Shown here one piece after another: positions 14,967 to 23,584 of a stretch of 26,175 nt of DNA. Source of the stretch: DATKDU01 sp035512595 (GTDB taxonomy: Bacteria; Planctomycetota; Planctomycetia; Pirellulales; Pirellulaceae); assembly GCA_035512595.1 (NCBI GenBank), contig DATKDU010000186.1:1-26175 (forward strand), read 5' to 3'. Position 1 is the stretch's first letter. Each line of letters starts with the position of its first letter. Below the pieces are notes generated by a model that ran no database searches, was not told the DNA's origin, and saw only the letters and a list, made by a program, of their open reading frames with translations. The translations under genes were made by a program, and so were the position numbers.

Positions 14967-15525
14967 ATGGCCCCCTTTTGCCCCGAGACCTGACCGGGAC
15001 GCCTACGCGACGATCCGCGGCTTCGTATATCAGGCGGACCTGACGATCCTCCGCTGGCTGGAACTGCGGCCCGGGCAGGCCCTCGACCTCGAATCCGGCG
15101 AGGACATCGACCTCATCGCCGACGCGCTTAACACCAATCCGTTCTCGATCGAACGGCTCCTGGAAAAGGTCAAGCACCGCGAGAGCAACGTGACGCTGCG
15201 GTCGGACTCAGCGCTGGAGGCCATCACGGTCGTCATCGACAAGCCGTATTACGCCGAGGTCCAGGCGGTCACCAAGCAGCTCGTCGTGCGGGCCAAGAAG
15301 CCGTTCAAGATCACCAGCATCCGCGGGGGCAATGAGTCGCTCGCTTTCAAGACGCCGGAAGAAAGCAAGCCGGTCCATCTGGTGCCGGTCATCTTCACCG
15401 CCGGCAAGGAAGCCGGGGAGTTCGAGTACTCGATCGAGATCGAGACCGACCTGGCCAGCGGCGGCAAAACCTCATGCGTTGTCCGTGGGTCCGTGGAAAC
15501 GGGGGAGTCAACCGCCGCCCGTTGA
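14967..15525 (+). pseudogene. Chimeric remnant: defence-type nuclease N-terminus joined to DUF1573-like tail
   Basis: The frame is open from 14869 to 15525, but its content is a patchwork. From about 14992 to 15222 it reads RDAYATIRGFVYQADLTILR, then LESGEDIDLI and LLEKVKHRES. This resembles the N-terminal restriction-like (DUF4297/Cap4-like) nuclease region of large STAND-type defence proteins, with GEDID and ExK-like motifs. The original start is probably the ATG at 14967 (MAPFCPET...), now separated by an apparent extra T at 14991; dropping it would give MAPFCPETDRDAYATIRGF. From about 15226 the sequence changes to ITVVIDKPYYAEVQ...KITSIRGGNESLAF...GKTSCVVRGSVE, the tail of a DUF1573-like exported protein. 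Neither half is complete. It overlaps the next gene's end by 18 bases on the opposite strand. Confidence 0.6.
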
Positions 15526-16542
15526 CGAACCGGACGGAATCTCGGACCGTCCCGGACCCGGCATTAGAAACTCGTCCCGCCAATCTGGCGGGGGGCGCAG
15601 CCAGAGCGACGCAAAGAATGCCGCGGTCGCCAGCGCCCACAGGCCGTGACAGGCGGCGGACGCGATGGCTCCCCGTTTGAGCCAGGCATCCATGAATTTG
15701 TCGAGGTCATCTTCGTCGAGTTGGGGGTTGACGGCGACCGCGGAGAGCACGAGGGCGATCAGCGCGACGACCATTCCCACATGCGCCAGAACAATCGAGA
15801 TCTCCGTGATGCCCAGCGCGGCTGCCGGCCAGCCGAGCTTGCCGCGGTGTTGAATCTTCGCCGCCGCAAACCAGCCGGCATACGCCAGTCCGATGACCAT
15901 GAGCACGAGCATTTCCAGCACCGCCCAATCGCCGATGCCAAAGCCCAGATTGGGCAGGAAGTTGTTCGCGTTGCGCAGCAGCCGCTTCCCGAGCACCAGC
16001 GCCAGCAAGATCGCGAGGTGAATCCAGCAGCCGGCTCCGCTCCCCTCTTGCGTGTGCGGCGGCGCGGCGGTTTCGCTGGCGGCCGTCTCCTGGGAAGTGG
16101 CGAACTTCGGCCACGAGCTGAACGTGAAGACCACCAGGCCGATAATTCCTACGCCGGCGGCGATCATGATCGCTGAGTTCCATCCGCCCCGGAGCACCTC
16201 CAAGACCGCCAGTGACAACAGGCTGAGCAGCAGGTAACTGGCAAACAGGCCGGCCATGCTCTTGTACAATCCGCGAGCGCTGGCATCCCGGGCCAGGACG
16301 AGATACGCCGCCACAATCAGCGTCTGCGGCACGATGGCGGCAAAGCCGACCACGACGTCTGGAGTCAATCCATCCTTTCCCCAGTGCGCAAGCTCCAACG
16401 CTGTCGCCGCAATTCCCAGAGACAAGTCGGCCAGCAGCGCCACGATGCCGATCGGCAGCCAGAAGCGCGTCGTCTGACTCGGGCTCCACGGATTGTTTTC
16501 GCTCGGCCGTGGACGGCCGGCTTCCCAAAGTTCATTCGACAT
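15508..16542 (-). CDS. Polytopic membrane protein of unknown function (344 aa)
   Basis: The ATG at 16542 (MSNELWEAGRPRPSENNPWS) is chosen over a TTG at 16554. About eight hydrophobic segments alternate with short loops; the loop after the fourth is longer and polar (TSQETAASETAAPPHTQEGS). The C-terminal tail is proline- and glycine-rich and soluble. No catalytic or transporter motif is visible and I do not recognise a family beyond a planctomycete hypothetical. It lies 63 bases after the DUF4234-like gene on the same strand, so it is probably the last gene of the sigma factor-kinase unit. A role in sensing or in supporting the kinase at the membrane would be a guess. Confidence 0.75.
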   Translation of the reverse strand: MSNELWEAGRPRPSENNPWSPSQTTRFWLPIGIVALLADLSLGIAATALELAHWGKDGLTPDVVVGFAAIVPQTLIVAAYLVLARDASARGLYKSMAGLFASYLLLSLLSLAVLEVLRGGWNSAIMIAAGVGIIGLVVFTFSSWPKFATSQETAASETAAPPHTQEGSGAGCWIHLAILLALVLGKRLLRNANNFLPNLGFGIGDWAVLEMLVLMVIGLAYAGWFAAAKIQHRGKLGWPAAALGITEISIVLAHVGMVVALIALVLSAVAVNPQLDEDDLDKFMDAWLKRGAIASAACHGLWALATAAFFASLWLRPPPDWRDEFLMPGPGRSEIPSGSSTGGG

Positions 16543-16605
16543 GGCGGCTTGCAAGCGGCAGGTGCGCTGTCGATGGGGCGAAGACGTTCCGCCGCCAGCA
16601 CGGCA

Positions 16606-17094
16606 TCAACGATACTTCCCAGACTGCGCATCCGCCAGCCGGTTGAGATCCACTTGCACCAGCGCCGAGGCCAGGATGCCCAGCGCCATAGCGAGCGGTA
16701 TGCCCACGAGCGGAATGAGCGCCGTCATCGCGGCCGCACAGTTGGCGACGATCACCCACATGCCCAATTGCTCCATCCGGCCGGCAATGCCGCGACTGCG
16801 CGCCGCCTCCGCGACGTCGAAGGCGAACAGGCACTCAAACACCAGCCCTGCCAGGCCGCAGGTCAGAATGTTGACCAGGAGCACGACGACCGGCGGGTAT
16901 TTCACGCGGCCGGCCAGGCCATTGATCTCCTTGGACCACTGGTAAACCACGTAGAACAAGTAGAGTCCAAGCGTGATGACGTTCAGCAGCACGAAGATGG
17001 CGATGTCGCGGCGCTTCACGTCGGCAGCGTCCGCGGCAGTGAGTTTTGGTTCGGCCAGCGGCGGCTGGTAGGGATTGATGGCTGGGTGGGACAT
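16606..17094 (-). CDS. DUF4234-like membrane protein (162 aa)
   Basis: The start is the ATG at 17094 (MSHPAINPYQPPLAEPKL), with AAAGG about 7 bases upstream; an open frame to 17139 is not needed. The N-terminus has the 'NPYQPP' leader common in planctomycete membrane proteins. The segment RRDIAIFVLLNVITLGLY and the following YVVYQWSKEIN match the DUF4234 pattern, in which a first membrane helix ends in a Y-x-x-Y-Q/W-x-x-K/E motif. Two or three further hydrophobic segments follow, and the tail is soluble. The family has no established function. It lies 76 bases after the giant kinase gene on the same strand and 63 bases before the next membrane protein. Confidence 0.8.
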   Translation of the reverse strand: MSHPAINPYQPPLAEPKLTAADAADVKRRDIAIFVLLNVITLGLYLFYVVYQWSKEINGLAGRVKYPPVVVLLVNILTCGLAGLVFECLFAFDVAEAARSRGIAGRMEQLGMWVIVANCAAAMTALIPLVGIPLAMALGILASALVQVDLNRLADAQSGKYR

Positions 17095-17170
17095 TGCCGT
17101 ACCTTTCGTGTGGAAGAGCACCCCCATCACACCAAACAATTAGCCCAGGTCGTCATTCGCTAGAGGAGCG

Positions 17171-20100
17171 TCAGTCTTGCGCCCCGCCGGCCAGCCGTTT
17201 CCGCCCCGCCTCGACCGGCAGCACCACGCGAAGGCCGGCCCAGTCGGTGCGGAGCGTCGGCGAGTGGCTGCTGTAGCGGTCGGCCGAGCGGGCAAATCCG
17301 GCCCAGTTGTCAAACGCCCCGCCGCGAAACACGTGAACCTCGCCGCCGGCCGGGCCAGCCGGATCGTCGGCCGGCGACTGGGCGTAATAATCGGCATCGT
17401 ACCAGTCGCCGCACCATTCGGCCGCATTGCCGTGCATGTCAAACAGGCCGAAGGCGTTGGGCTGAAAGCTCCCCACCGGCGCGGTAAAGGGATGCTCGTC
17501 GTTCCAGTCGGCGGTCCAGGCAACGCCAGGAGCACCTTCGGCCAGCGACCGGTCCGCCAGATTGGCTGCCCCCGCCAGCGAACTGACCTCGCCGCCGCTG
17601 GAGAATAGCGTTGTCGTCCCAGCCCGGCAGGCATACTCCCATTCCGCTTCCGTCGGCAATCGGCATTCAGCCTGCTCCTGCTCGGACAGCCAGCGGCAAT
17701 AAGCAGCCGCATCGTTCCAATCCAGGTTGCAGACCGGGTGATTGTCGTCTTGCGTGAAGCCGGGGTTCATCCAGTTGAACATCTTGCCTTGCTGCCAATC
17801 ACCTGCGACGTAACCCGAGCCGCCAAGGGATGATGTTTCCGCCGCGGTTCGATAGCCGCTCAGTTTTACAAACTCTCGGAACTGTCCGACCGTGATTTCA
17901 TGGGCGGCCAGATAAAACGGCCTCGTGATCCGCACGCGATGCCTTGGCATCTCGCCGCGGCGGCGGTCGCTGGTCCATTTCGAGAAGAACCAATCGTCCC
18001 GCGGCTGAAGCTGCGCGAGGACTTCGTCGGAGCTGCCCATCTCGAACTCGCCCGGCGGGATCAGGCGGAATTTCATGCCGAGAGAATTGGTGTGCTCGAC
18101 GGGCACCCCAAGATGCTTGCTCCAAGCGTCCTGAAGCTGCGCCGCTTGGACGGCAGCGAAAGGCGCAACGGCCGCTGGCGGAGAATCGGCCCCGCCTTGC
18201 AGCTCCGACTGCGTCCTAATGGCCTGCGGCGGCCGCAAATCGGCCGTGAGACAAAGGACGCCGAAGGTCAATTGCCCGAGGTTCTCGTAATCGAACGTGT
18301 GCGGATCGATCCGCACCAGGTAGCTGACCTTGTCCTTGTTGGTCGCGGGATGCGTAACGCCGTACAACATGCCGTCGGCAGCCAGCGTCAGCCCTTCGAT
18401 GTCGCGATCGGTCGTCACCGGGGGAGTGGGCGCGAGGGGCTCAGGGGGCGCAGGGGGCACGTCGCGCCGCGGATCGAGCTCGTAGAACTGATCGAGCCGC
18501 TTCATCCCGTCAGTGGTGATCAGCCGCCCGCTGGGGCCGAACGTCAGCGAGTCGAGGTCGTCGAGCGGCAGGTCGCCGCCAATGCGCTGCGTTTTGGCCG
18601 TCTGGGGGTCGATGGCCAAAAGCCGGCCCGCGTCAGCCCCGTCGAGGCTCTTGCCGTCGAAGCGAGAAGTCACGCCAAACAGCTCGCCGCCCAACCAGGC
18701 CAGCCCATCGACTTGCCGCACCCCCAGCGAGCCGCGCAGCGCCGCTTCGCCCGTATCGGCATCGATGGCGTACAGCCGGCTGTCGCCGCTGGCCTGGTTC
18801 ACGGCGGCATAGAGCACGCCGTCGGCCATCGCCAGCCCCTCGGCGGAATGGAGCTCGACCCCCATCTTTTTGACAACGGCTGAAGTGAACGACGAACCGG
18901 CCACGTCGATCCGCACCAGCTCGCCAGCGGGGGAGATTGTGAACAGCCGCACAGACGGCGGAGCCAGCGCGACGCTCTCCGGCAGCCGCCACAGGCGAAT
19001 GTCGTAGTCGCCGTCTTTCACGGGCTGCCACTGGCCGTCTACTTTTTGGACCCGCTTGCCGCCGCCGCTGGCCAGGGTGCGGCCGTCGGGCGCGATCGCC
19101 AGGTGCGACACGCAGAGGGTGGCGGATTTGACGTGCGCGATTTCCTTCCCCCGGGCCAAATCGAACAGCCGCATCGTCTTGTCGTAGCTGCCCGAGACGA
19201 AGAACCGGCCGCCGGGAAGGAAAACCAAGGACGTAACGTAGCTCGTGTGCGCGTCGAAGTGATGAATTTCCTTGCCGGTTTTCACGTCCCAGACCTGAAT
19301 CAGCCCGTAGCCGTCGCCGGTGACCAGGACCGTTCCATCGGGAGAAAACGCCGCCGCGCTCACGGCCGCGCCGCCGCGACCGATCTCGTGCAAGGACTCC
19401 CCCGTCTCGAGATGCCAGATGCGGAAGCCGCTGCCCGTCGCCCCGTGAGCCGCCAGCCGGCCGTCGCTGGTCATGGCCACGGCGTCGCAGTAGCTCTCCT
19501 GGAAACTGCGGATCGGCTCTCCCGTCTCGACGTCCCACAACCGCACCAGGCCATCTTGTCCGCCGGAGAGCAGTCGCTTGCCGTCCGGCGAGATCGCCAG
19601 TGCCATCACGGCCCTGGTGTGTCCCGCGAACTGCCGCATGGCGCGGCCGCTTTCCAGGCTCCATAGCGTGATACTGCCGCCGTATTGCGACGAAATCACG
19701 TGCCGCCCGTCGGGATGCACGGCGATGGCCCACGGAAAGTCGCCCACGGGAATCTTGCGGACGATGCGGCCGGCCGCCACGTCCCATTGATAAAGCAACT
19801 TGTCGCCGCTCCCGGCAAACAGGTACTTGCCGTCGCGCGAGTAGGCCAGGGCGTCGATGTTGTTCTTGTGCCCGACCAGGCGGCGGATTTCGGTGAACGC
19901 CTTCTGCCCGCTTGAAGTCGTGGCCGTGGGCCGCTGGACGAGCCTGACGACCACCTTCTCCCCGCGGCGGAGGACGAACTGCTCCTTGGTCAGCCAGAAT
20001 TCGTTCCCCCGTTCGCCCAACATCAGGCGATAGTGCCCCGACGGCAGCCGGACGACTTGCGAACCGGTGACCCGATCGACGATCCGCACCGTGAGTCCCT

Positions 20101-22351
20101 TGTCGGTGTCGCTCCGCGGCCGGGTAATCTCAATCTCGACGCTGTCGTCCACGGATTCGATGACCAGCGTCCCCTGGTCGGTGACCACGAACACGACCAC
20201 GCCCAGGGCAATCAATGCACCCAACAGCGTGGAGGCTACGAATGCGGGCAGGCGTCCCGCTGCAGGCCTGGCATCTGTCGCGTCCGATACGCTCGCGTTT
20301 GTGTGCGCCCGAGGCGGCCACGCCCACTGAACTACCAGCAAGAGCACCGAATTGACGACTGCCGCCACCAGCCACAACCCGATCATCGGACCCAAGGTAT
20401 CGTTGTGGAAGGCGCCATACATCGGGAAGTATGCCAGCCCGCACGCCAGCCCTGCCGCGGCCAATTCTAATTGCATCCCCCACCAGGCGCGAGGCAGCGC
20501 AATGCGCAGGTACGACACTCCGATCATCAAATAAAGGAAGCTCATAAGCACCGTGCCCGACAAGTCGTCCCAATCGTGGTGTAGATTCGTCAGGCGTCGC
20601 ACGAGAACAATGCCCGCTCCCACGGCCGTTCCCGCCAGCCAGACGACGATAAGGCGGACCAGATGGACGTAAAGGGACGGCATTGGCATTGCCCTCTGGC
20701 TGCCTGGCGACGGCTCGGCCGCCGGCTTGGCTTCGCGCGGCGGAAAGCTCTGCGGCGTGGCGGGCAGCACGTGGTCGATCACGCGGCAGGAGTATTTCCG
20801 CTGAAGGAGGGCCACCAGTTGTTCGCGGATCTGCGGCTGGTTCGTGTCGATGGTCACGACCACGTCGTAATTGCCGCCGAACTCGGCCGCCAAGGGATTG
20901 AGCGGGAACCCGCCGCGTACCAGCCGGCGGGCGCACACCACGCGGAAGCCGTTGCCGACGATCGCCAGATCGAGCGCCGCGGAAGTGCTGCTGGTAGGCA
21001 TGATCGTGTCGATGCGGCATTGGGGATCGAGCGCCCGGCAGTGCTCGATCAAGTCAGTGATTACGTCCGGCAGCGTCACCGTAAAAAAGAAGTAAGCCAG
21101 TCGGCTGGCATCGATCAATTCGCCGCGATTCAGGGCGAACCAGCTCACCACGCGGCCCGTGCGGGTCGCCCGAACATGCAGCGTGACGGGGCGAAAATCC
21201 GCAAGGAGCTCGCGCTGATCGCTCCGATGCCGCTCAACGAACGGGGCCAGGGCGTCGGCCACTTCCGCCGGCGTCTGGAAGCGCTCGGCCGGGCTCTTGG
21301 CCAGCAGGCGGCGGAGGACTTCCGCCAGCTCCGGGGGGACATCGACGCGGACGTTTTCGATCGGCTCCGGGAACTCTCGGCGGTGGGCGGCGAGCTTGTG
21401 CATGACGTCACCTTGCGGAAATGGCGGATTGCCGGCGAGCAGGAAGTAAAGCGTGCAGCCGAGGCTGTAGAGGTCGGCCCGGATGTCGGCCGCGTGCGCA
21501 TCGTCCGCCTGCTCGGGGGCGATAAAATCCGGCGTCCCCATCATCGTCCCCAGCGTGGTGAGCTGGCTGACCGCGGCATCGGCTTCTTCGTGCACGACGG
21601 CGGAAGGCGATTCGGCGGCTGCTGACGAAGTGGCGAAATTCGCCAGGCCGAAGTCGAGGATCTTGATCTTGCCGTCCGCCGTCAGCATCAGGTTGTGCGG
21701 CTTGATGTCGCGGTGGACCATCCCCTGCTCGTGGGCGTGCTGGAGTCCCGCTGCCGCCTGGCGGACGTAGTCGCACGCCTGCTCGACCGAAAGGGGCCCG
21801 CGCTGCTTGACCACTTCCGCCAGATCGGTCCCCTCCACGTATTCCATCACCAGGAAGTGGACGTCCCCCGCCTGCTCGGCATCATGCGCGGTGACGATGT
21901 TGGGATGGGACAGCTTCGCGGCTGCCTGGACCTCACGATGGAACCGCTCGACGGCCGCCGCATTGGCGACGAGCCGCCGGCTGATCACCTTGATCGCCAC
22001 CGGCCGATGCATCAGCCGATGCTCGGCCTGATAGACATCCCCCATGCCGCCCCGCCCCACCAGCCGCACGATGCGGTAGCGGGGGTGGTCCGCCAGTGCC
22101 GGCGGCAATTCGGCTGCGCGGCCGCTGGACGGCGCCAGCGAGTCGATCGTCTCGCCGGGCCGCGGTTCCGGGCCGCTCTGCCGCACGAGCGCCACGAACG
22201 TGTCTTCGCCGAGCGACAGGAGGGTCTGGCAGCACTCGGGACACTCGACCACGTGCTGCTCCACCTCGGTCGATTCCGGCGGATCGAGCATCCCCAGCCC
22301 GAATGCCCTGAGCGTATCAACTTCCGGATGCTGACGATTCTGGTCGCTCAT
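17171..22351 (-). CDS. Giant Ser/Thr kinase with anti-sigma-like zinc motif, membrane helices, WD40 repeats and SUMF1-like domain
   Basis: The 1726-residue protein begins with a zinc-finger anti-sigma-like segment (His33, Cys37, Cys40 in HVVECPEC). A complete Hanks-type kinase follows (about 91-372): GRGGMGDVY loop, Lys121, Glu140, HRDIKPHN with Asp215, DFG at 233. Residues 390-530 match nothing I know. About five membrane helices lie between 560 and 723. A beta region (725-808) and WD40 repeats (820-1125; e.g. LWDVETGE, VWDVKTGK) follow, then more propeller-like repeats (1130-1372). The C-terminus is an FGE-sulfatase/SUMF1 fold (1415-1712; MGSSDE, LPTEAEWEYACRAGT, GNAAEWCGDW). The two cysteines of true formylglycine-generating enzymes are replaced (Asn1682, Ala1687), so this domain is probably for binding. 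It should phosphorylate partners in the cytoplasm, perhaps the sigma factor encoded just upstream, in response to external signals. Confidence 0.92.
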   Translation of the reverse strand: MSDQNRQHPEVDTLRAFGLGMLDPPESTEVEQHVVECPECCQTLLSLGEDTFVALVRQSGPEPRPGETIDSLAPSSGRAAELPPALADHPRYRIVRLVGRGGMGDVYQAEHRLMHRPVAIKVISRRLVANAAAVERFHREVQAAAKLSHPNIVTAHDAEQAGDVHFLVMEYVEGTDLAEVVKQRGPLSVEQACDYVRQAAAGLQHAHEQGMVHRDIKPHNLMLTADGKIKILDFGLANFATSSAAAESPSAVVHEEADAAVSQLTTLGTMMGTPDFIAPEQADDAHAADIRADLYSLGCTLYFLLAGNPPFPQGDVMHKLAAHRREFPEPIENVRVDVPPELAEVLRRLLAKSPAERFQTPAEVADALAPFVERHRSDQRELLADFRPVTLHVRATRTGRVVSWFALNRGELIDASRLAYFFFTVTLPDVITDLIEHCRALDPQCRIDTIMPTSSTSAALDLAIVGNGFRVVCARRLVRGGFPLNPLAAEFGGNYDVVVTIDTNQPQIREQLVALLQRKYSCRVIDHVLPATPQSFPPREAKPAAEPSPGSQRAMPMPSLYVHLVRLIVVWLAGTAVGAGIVLVRRLTNLHHDWDDLSGTVLMSFLYLMIGVSYLRIALPRAWWGMQLELAAAGLACGLAYFPMYGAFHNDTLGPMIGLWLVAAVVNSVLLLVVQWAWPPRAHTNASVSDATDARPAAGRLPAFVASTLLGALIALGVVVFVVTDQGTLVIESVDDSVEIEITRPRSDTDKGLTVRIVDRVTGSQVVRLPSGHYRLMLGERGNEFWLTKEQFVLRRGEKVVVRLVQRPTATTSSGQKAFTEIRRLVGHKNNIDALAYSRDGKYLFAGSGDKLLYQWDVAAGRIVRKIPVGDFPWAIAVHPDGRHVISSQYGGSITLWSLESGRAMRQFAGHTRAVMALAISPDGKRLLSGGQDGLVRLWDVETGEPIRSFQESYCDAVAMTSDGRLAAHGATGSGFRIWHLETGESLHEIGRGGAAVSAAAFSPDGTVLVTGDGYGLIQVWDVKTGKEIHHFDAHTSYVTSLVFLPGGRFFVSGSYDKTMRLFDLARGKEIAHVKSATLCVSHLAIAPDGRTLASGGGKRVQKVDGQWQPVKDGDYDIRLWRLPESVALAPPSVRLFTISPAGELVRIDVAGSSFTSAVVKKMGVELHSAEGLAMADGVLYAAVNQASGDSRLYAIDADTGEAALRGSLGVRQVDGLAWLGGELFGVTSRFDGKSLDGADAGRLLAIDPQTAKTQRIGGDLPLDDLDSLTFGPSGRLITTDGMKRLDQFYELDPRRDVPPAPPEPLAPTPPVTTDRDIEGLTLAADGMLYGVTHPATNKDKVSYLVRIDPHTFDYENLGQLTFGVLCLTADLRPPQAIRTQSELQGGADSPPAAVAPFAAVQAAQLQDAWSKHLGVPVEHTNSLGMKFRLIPPGEFEMGSSDEVLAQLQPRDDWFFSKWTSDRRRGEMPRHRVRITRPFYLAAHEITVGQFREFVKLSGYRTAAETSSLGGSGYVAGDWQQGKMFNWMNPGFTQDDNHPVCNLDWNDAAAYCRWLSEQEQAECRLPTEAEWEYACRAGTTTLFSSGGEVSSLAGAANLADRSLAEGAPGVAWTADWNDEHPFTAPVGSFQPNAFGLFDMHGNAAEWCGDWYDADYYAQSPADDPAGPAGGEVHVFRGGAFDNWAGFARSADRYSSHSPTLRTDWAGLRVVLPVEAGRKRLAGGAQD

Positions 22352-22380
22352 GGTGGAACGCCTCGGGCGTCAAGGTTCGC

Positions 22381-22427
22381 GGCAGCGGCTGCCTACTGCT
22401 TTAGAAGTGCAAGGCAGCCGCACTTCT
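22381..22427 (-). promoter_or_regulatory. Two-hairpin RNA element between sigma factor and kinase genes
   Basis: Read in the minus direction, a perfect 8-bp stem (AGAAGTGC/GCACTTCT, 22427-22403) encloses a 9-base loop, GGCTGCCTT. Nine bases later comes a second hairpin, GGCAGC-C-GCTGCC (22393-22381). The loop's GGCTGCC is exactly complementary to GGCAGCC at the start of the second hairpin, so the two structures could pair with each other or exclude one another. It lies in the 98-base gap and could set the ratio of sigma factor to kinase. No U-tract follows, so a simple terminator is unlikely. Confidence 0.4.
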
Positions 22428-22449
22428 TACAGGCGGGCCGGAAATAAAT

Positions 22450-23040
22450 TCAATCCAAGTCCAGCAGGCCGGCCGCCTCGCGTCGCAAGGCGTTGAGGAC
22501 TCTGGACTTGGCGACGTAAACGCTCCCTAGTGCCATCCCCAGTTCCGTCGCCACCCCTTCGGCCGACAGCCCGTCGATCACCTGCCGTCGAAACGCCTGC
22601 CACGTCTGCGGGGCGAAGCGGCCGCGGACTGCCTCCAGCAGCCGCTGCATCACCAGCTCATCGTGCTCGCGATTCCAGACCTGGCTGATGCGGCTGGCGT
22701 CGTCGGCCAAATCCGCGAGCTGCGCCTGGAAGTCCGTGTTGCCGGTGGCCAGCGGCCGGTAGCTGCGCGAGCGCCAAAAATCGCGGAGGCGGTGCACCAG
22801 GATCGTCCGCAGCCACGCCCGCAGCGAACCGGCCCGCTGCGCGTGACGAAACCGCGGCAGTTCCCGCACCACGACCATGAGCGTCTCCTGCGTCAGGTCG
22901 TCGGCGTCTTCCCCTTGCACGCCGTAGCGCGTCAGCCACCTTGTCAGTAGCGGCCGGTACAGCTCGACAAATTGATCCCATGCGGCCGCTTGCGGCTCGT
23001 GCGTCAACCGGTCCAGCAAGCTGAGGGATGTTTCGGACAT
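22450..23040 (-). CDS. ECF-type RNA polymerase sigma factor
   Basis: The likely start is the ATG at 23040 (MSETSLSLLDRLTHEPQAAA), giving 196 residues; the frame stays open to 23106 but the extra residues look non-coding. Region 2 is seen in WDQFVELYRPLLTRWLTRYG, DADDLTQETLMVVVRELPRF and SLRAWLRTILVHRLRDFWRS. Region 4 is seen in TWQAFRRQVIDGLSAEGVAT and LGSVYVAKSRVLNALRRE. The two-domain layout marks it as an ECF sigma factor that redirects RNA polymerase. In planctomycetes several ECF groups are encoded beside Ser/Thr kinases instead of classical anti-sigma factors. The next gene is such a kinase and carries an anti-sigma-like zinc motif. The target promoters are unknown. Confidence 0.93.
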   Translation of the reverse strand: MSETSLSLLDRLTHEPQAAAWDQFVELYRPLLTRWLTRYGVQGEDADDLTQETLMVVVRELPRFRHAQRAGSLRAWLRTILVHRLRDFWRSRSYRPLATGNTDFQAQLADLADDASRISQVWNREHDELVMQRLLEAVRGRFAPQTWQAFRRQVIDGLSAEGVATELGMALGSVYVAKSRVLNALRREAAGLLDLD

Positions 23041-23251
23041 GGCTGGCGAGGAAGCGAACGTGCGGCGCGAGGGCGCCCTACGATACGATACCCGACTTGC
23101 GAGCAAGCGCCATGCTCCTTCGGGAAGCCGGCGTGCAGAAGAACGGGCCGGAGTCAGCTAGCCTCTGGCGTGCCTCGGTTCTATATTGAATCCCCGTCGC
23201 GCCCCGCCGGGAAAGGGCGCCGGGATTCTTACTACGGGCTGCGGCTGCACT

Positions 23252-23479
23252 GTGTTTTCGTACCTGCTCATGACCAGCGGCGCTCGGGCTGGAGCGCACT
23301 TCATCCTGCGGGCCGGGGAGCCGACGCGGATCGGCCGCGGCCTGGACTGCGACGTAGTCCTGTCCGATCCCCTCTCCTCGCGCGTCCACGCCACGGTCGT
23401 TTATCAGGACGAAGGGTGGTTCGTACGCGACGCCGGCAGCCGCAACGGCACGTTCGTCAACGGCCAGAAGATCGACTAG
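23252..23479 (+). pseudogene. Truncated FHA-domain protein gene
   Basis: From a GTG at 23252 (or ATG at 23270) the frame encodes most of an FHA phosphothreonine-binding domain: VFSYLLMTSGARAGAHFILR, TRIGRG, SSRVH, RNGTFVNGQKID. The arginine, serine and asparagine residues that contact phosphothreonine are present. It then stops at a TAG (23477-23479) that belongs to the terminal repeat of the MITE-like element beginning at 23476. Beyond that element, from 23585, a reading frame gives AQLGEGNVL, which looks like the continuation of the same domain, but similarity then fades. The gene lies divergent to the sigma factor-kinase unit, so it may once have read that kinase's phosphorylation. A short stable product of 75 residues cannot be excluded. 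Confidence 0.7.
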
Positions 23480-23584
23480 TGCTGCGTCAACACTAGAGTT
23501 TCGAGTGCTAGTCTTCGTAACTGTTTTCCTTGGGCAACCTTGCAAAAGCTAGCACCCGAATTTTCAGTCGTGACAAAGCACTAG
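23476..23584. mobile_element. 109-bp MITE-like near-palindromic element
   Basis: The two ends are perfect inverted repeats for eight bases (CTAGTGCT...AGCACTAG). The two halves align without gaps as inverted arms over 45 bases with 32 matches, including TTCGRGTGCTAG blocks. The element has no coding capacity. The TA within each CTAG end could be the duplicated target site of an IS630/Tc1-type transposase, which would make this a non-autonomous derivative of such an element. It interrupts the FHA gene and supplies its stop codon. Transcribed from either side, it would fold into a long hairpin. Confidence 0.7.
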
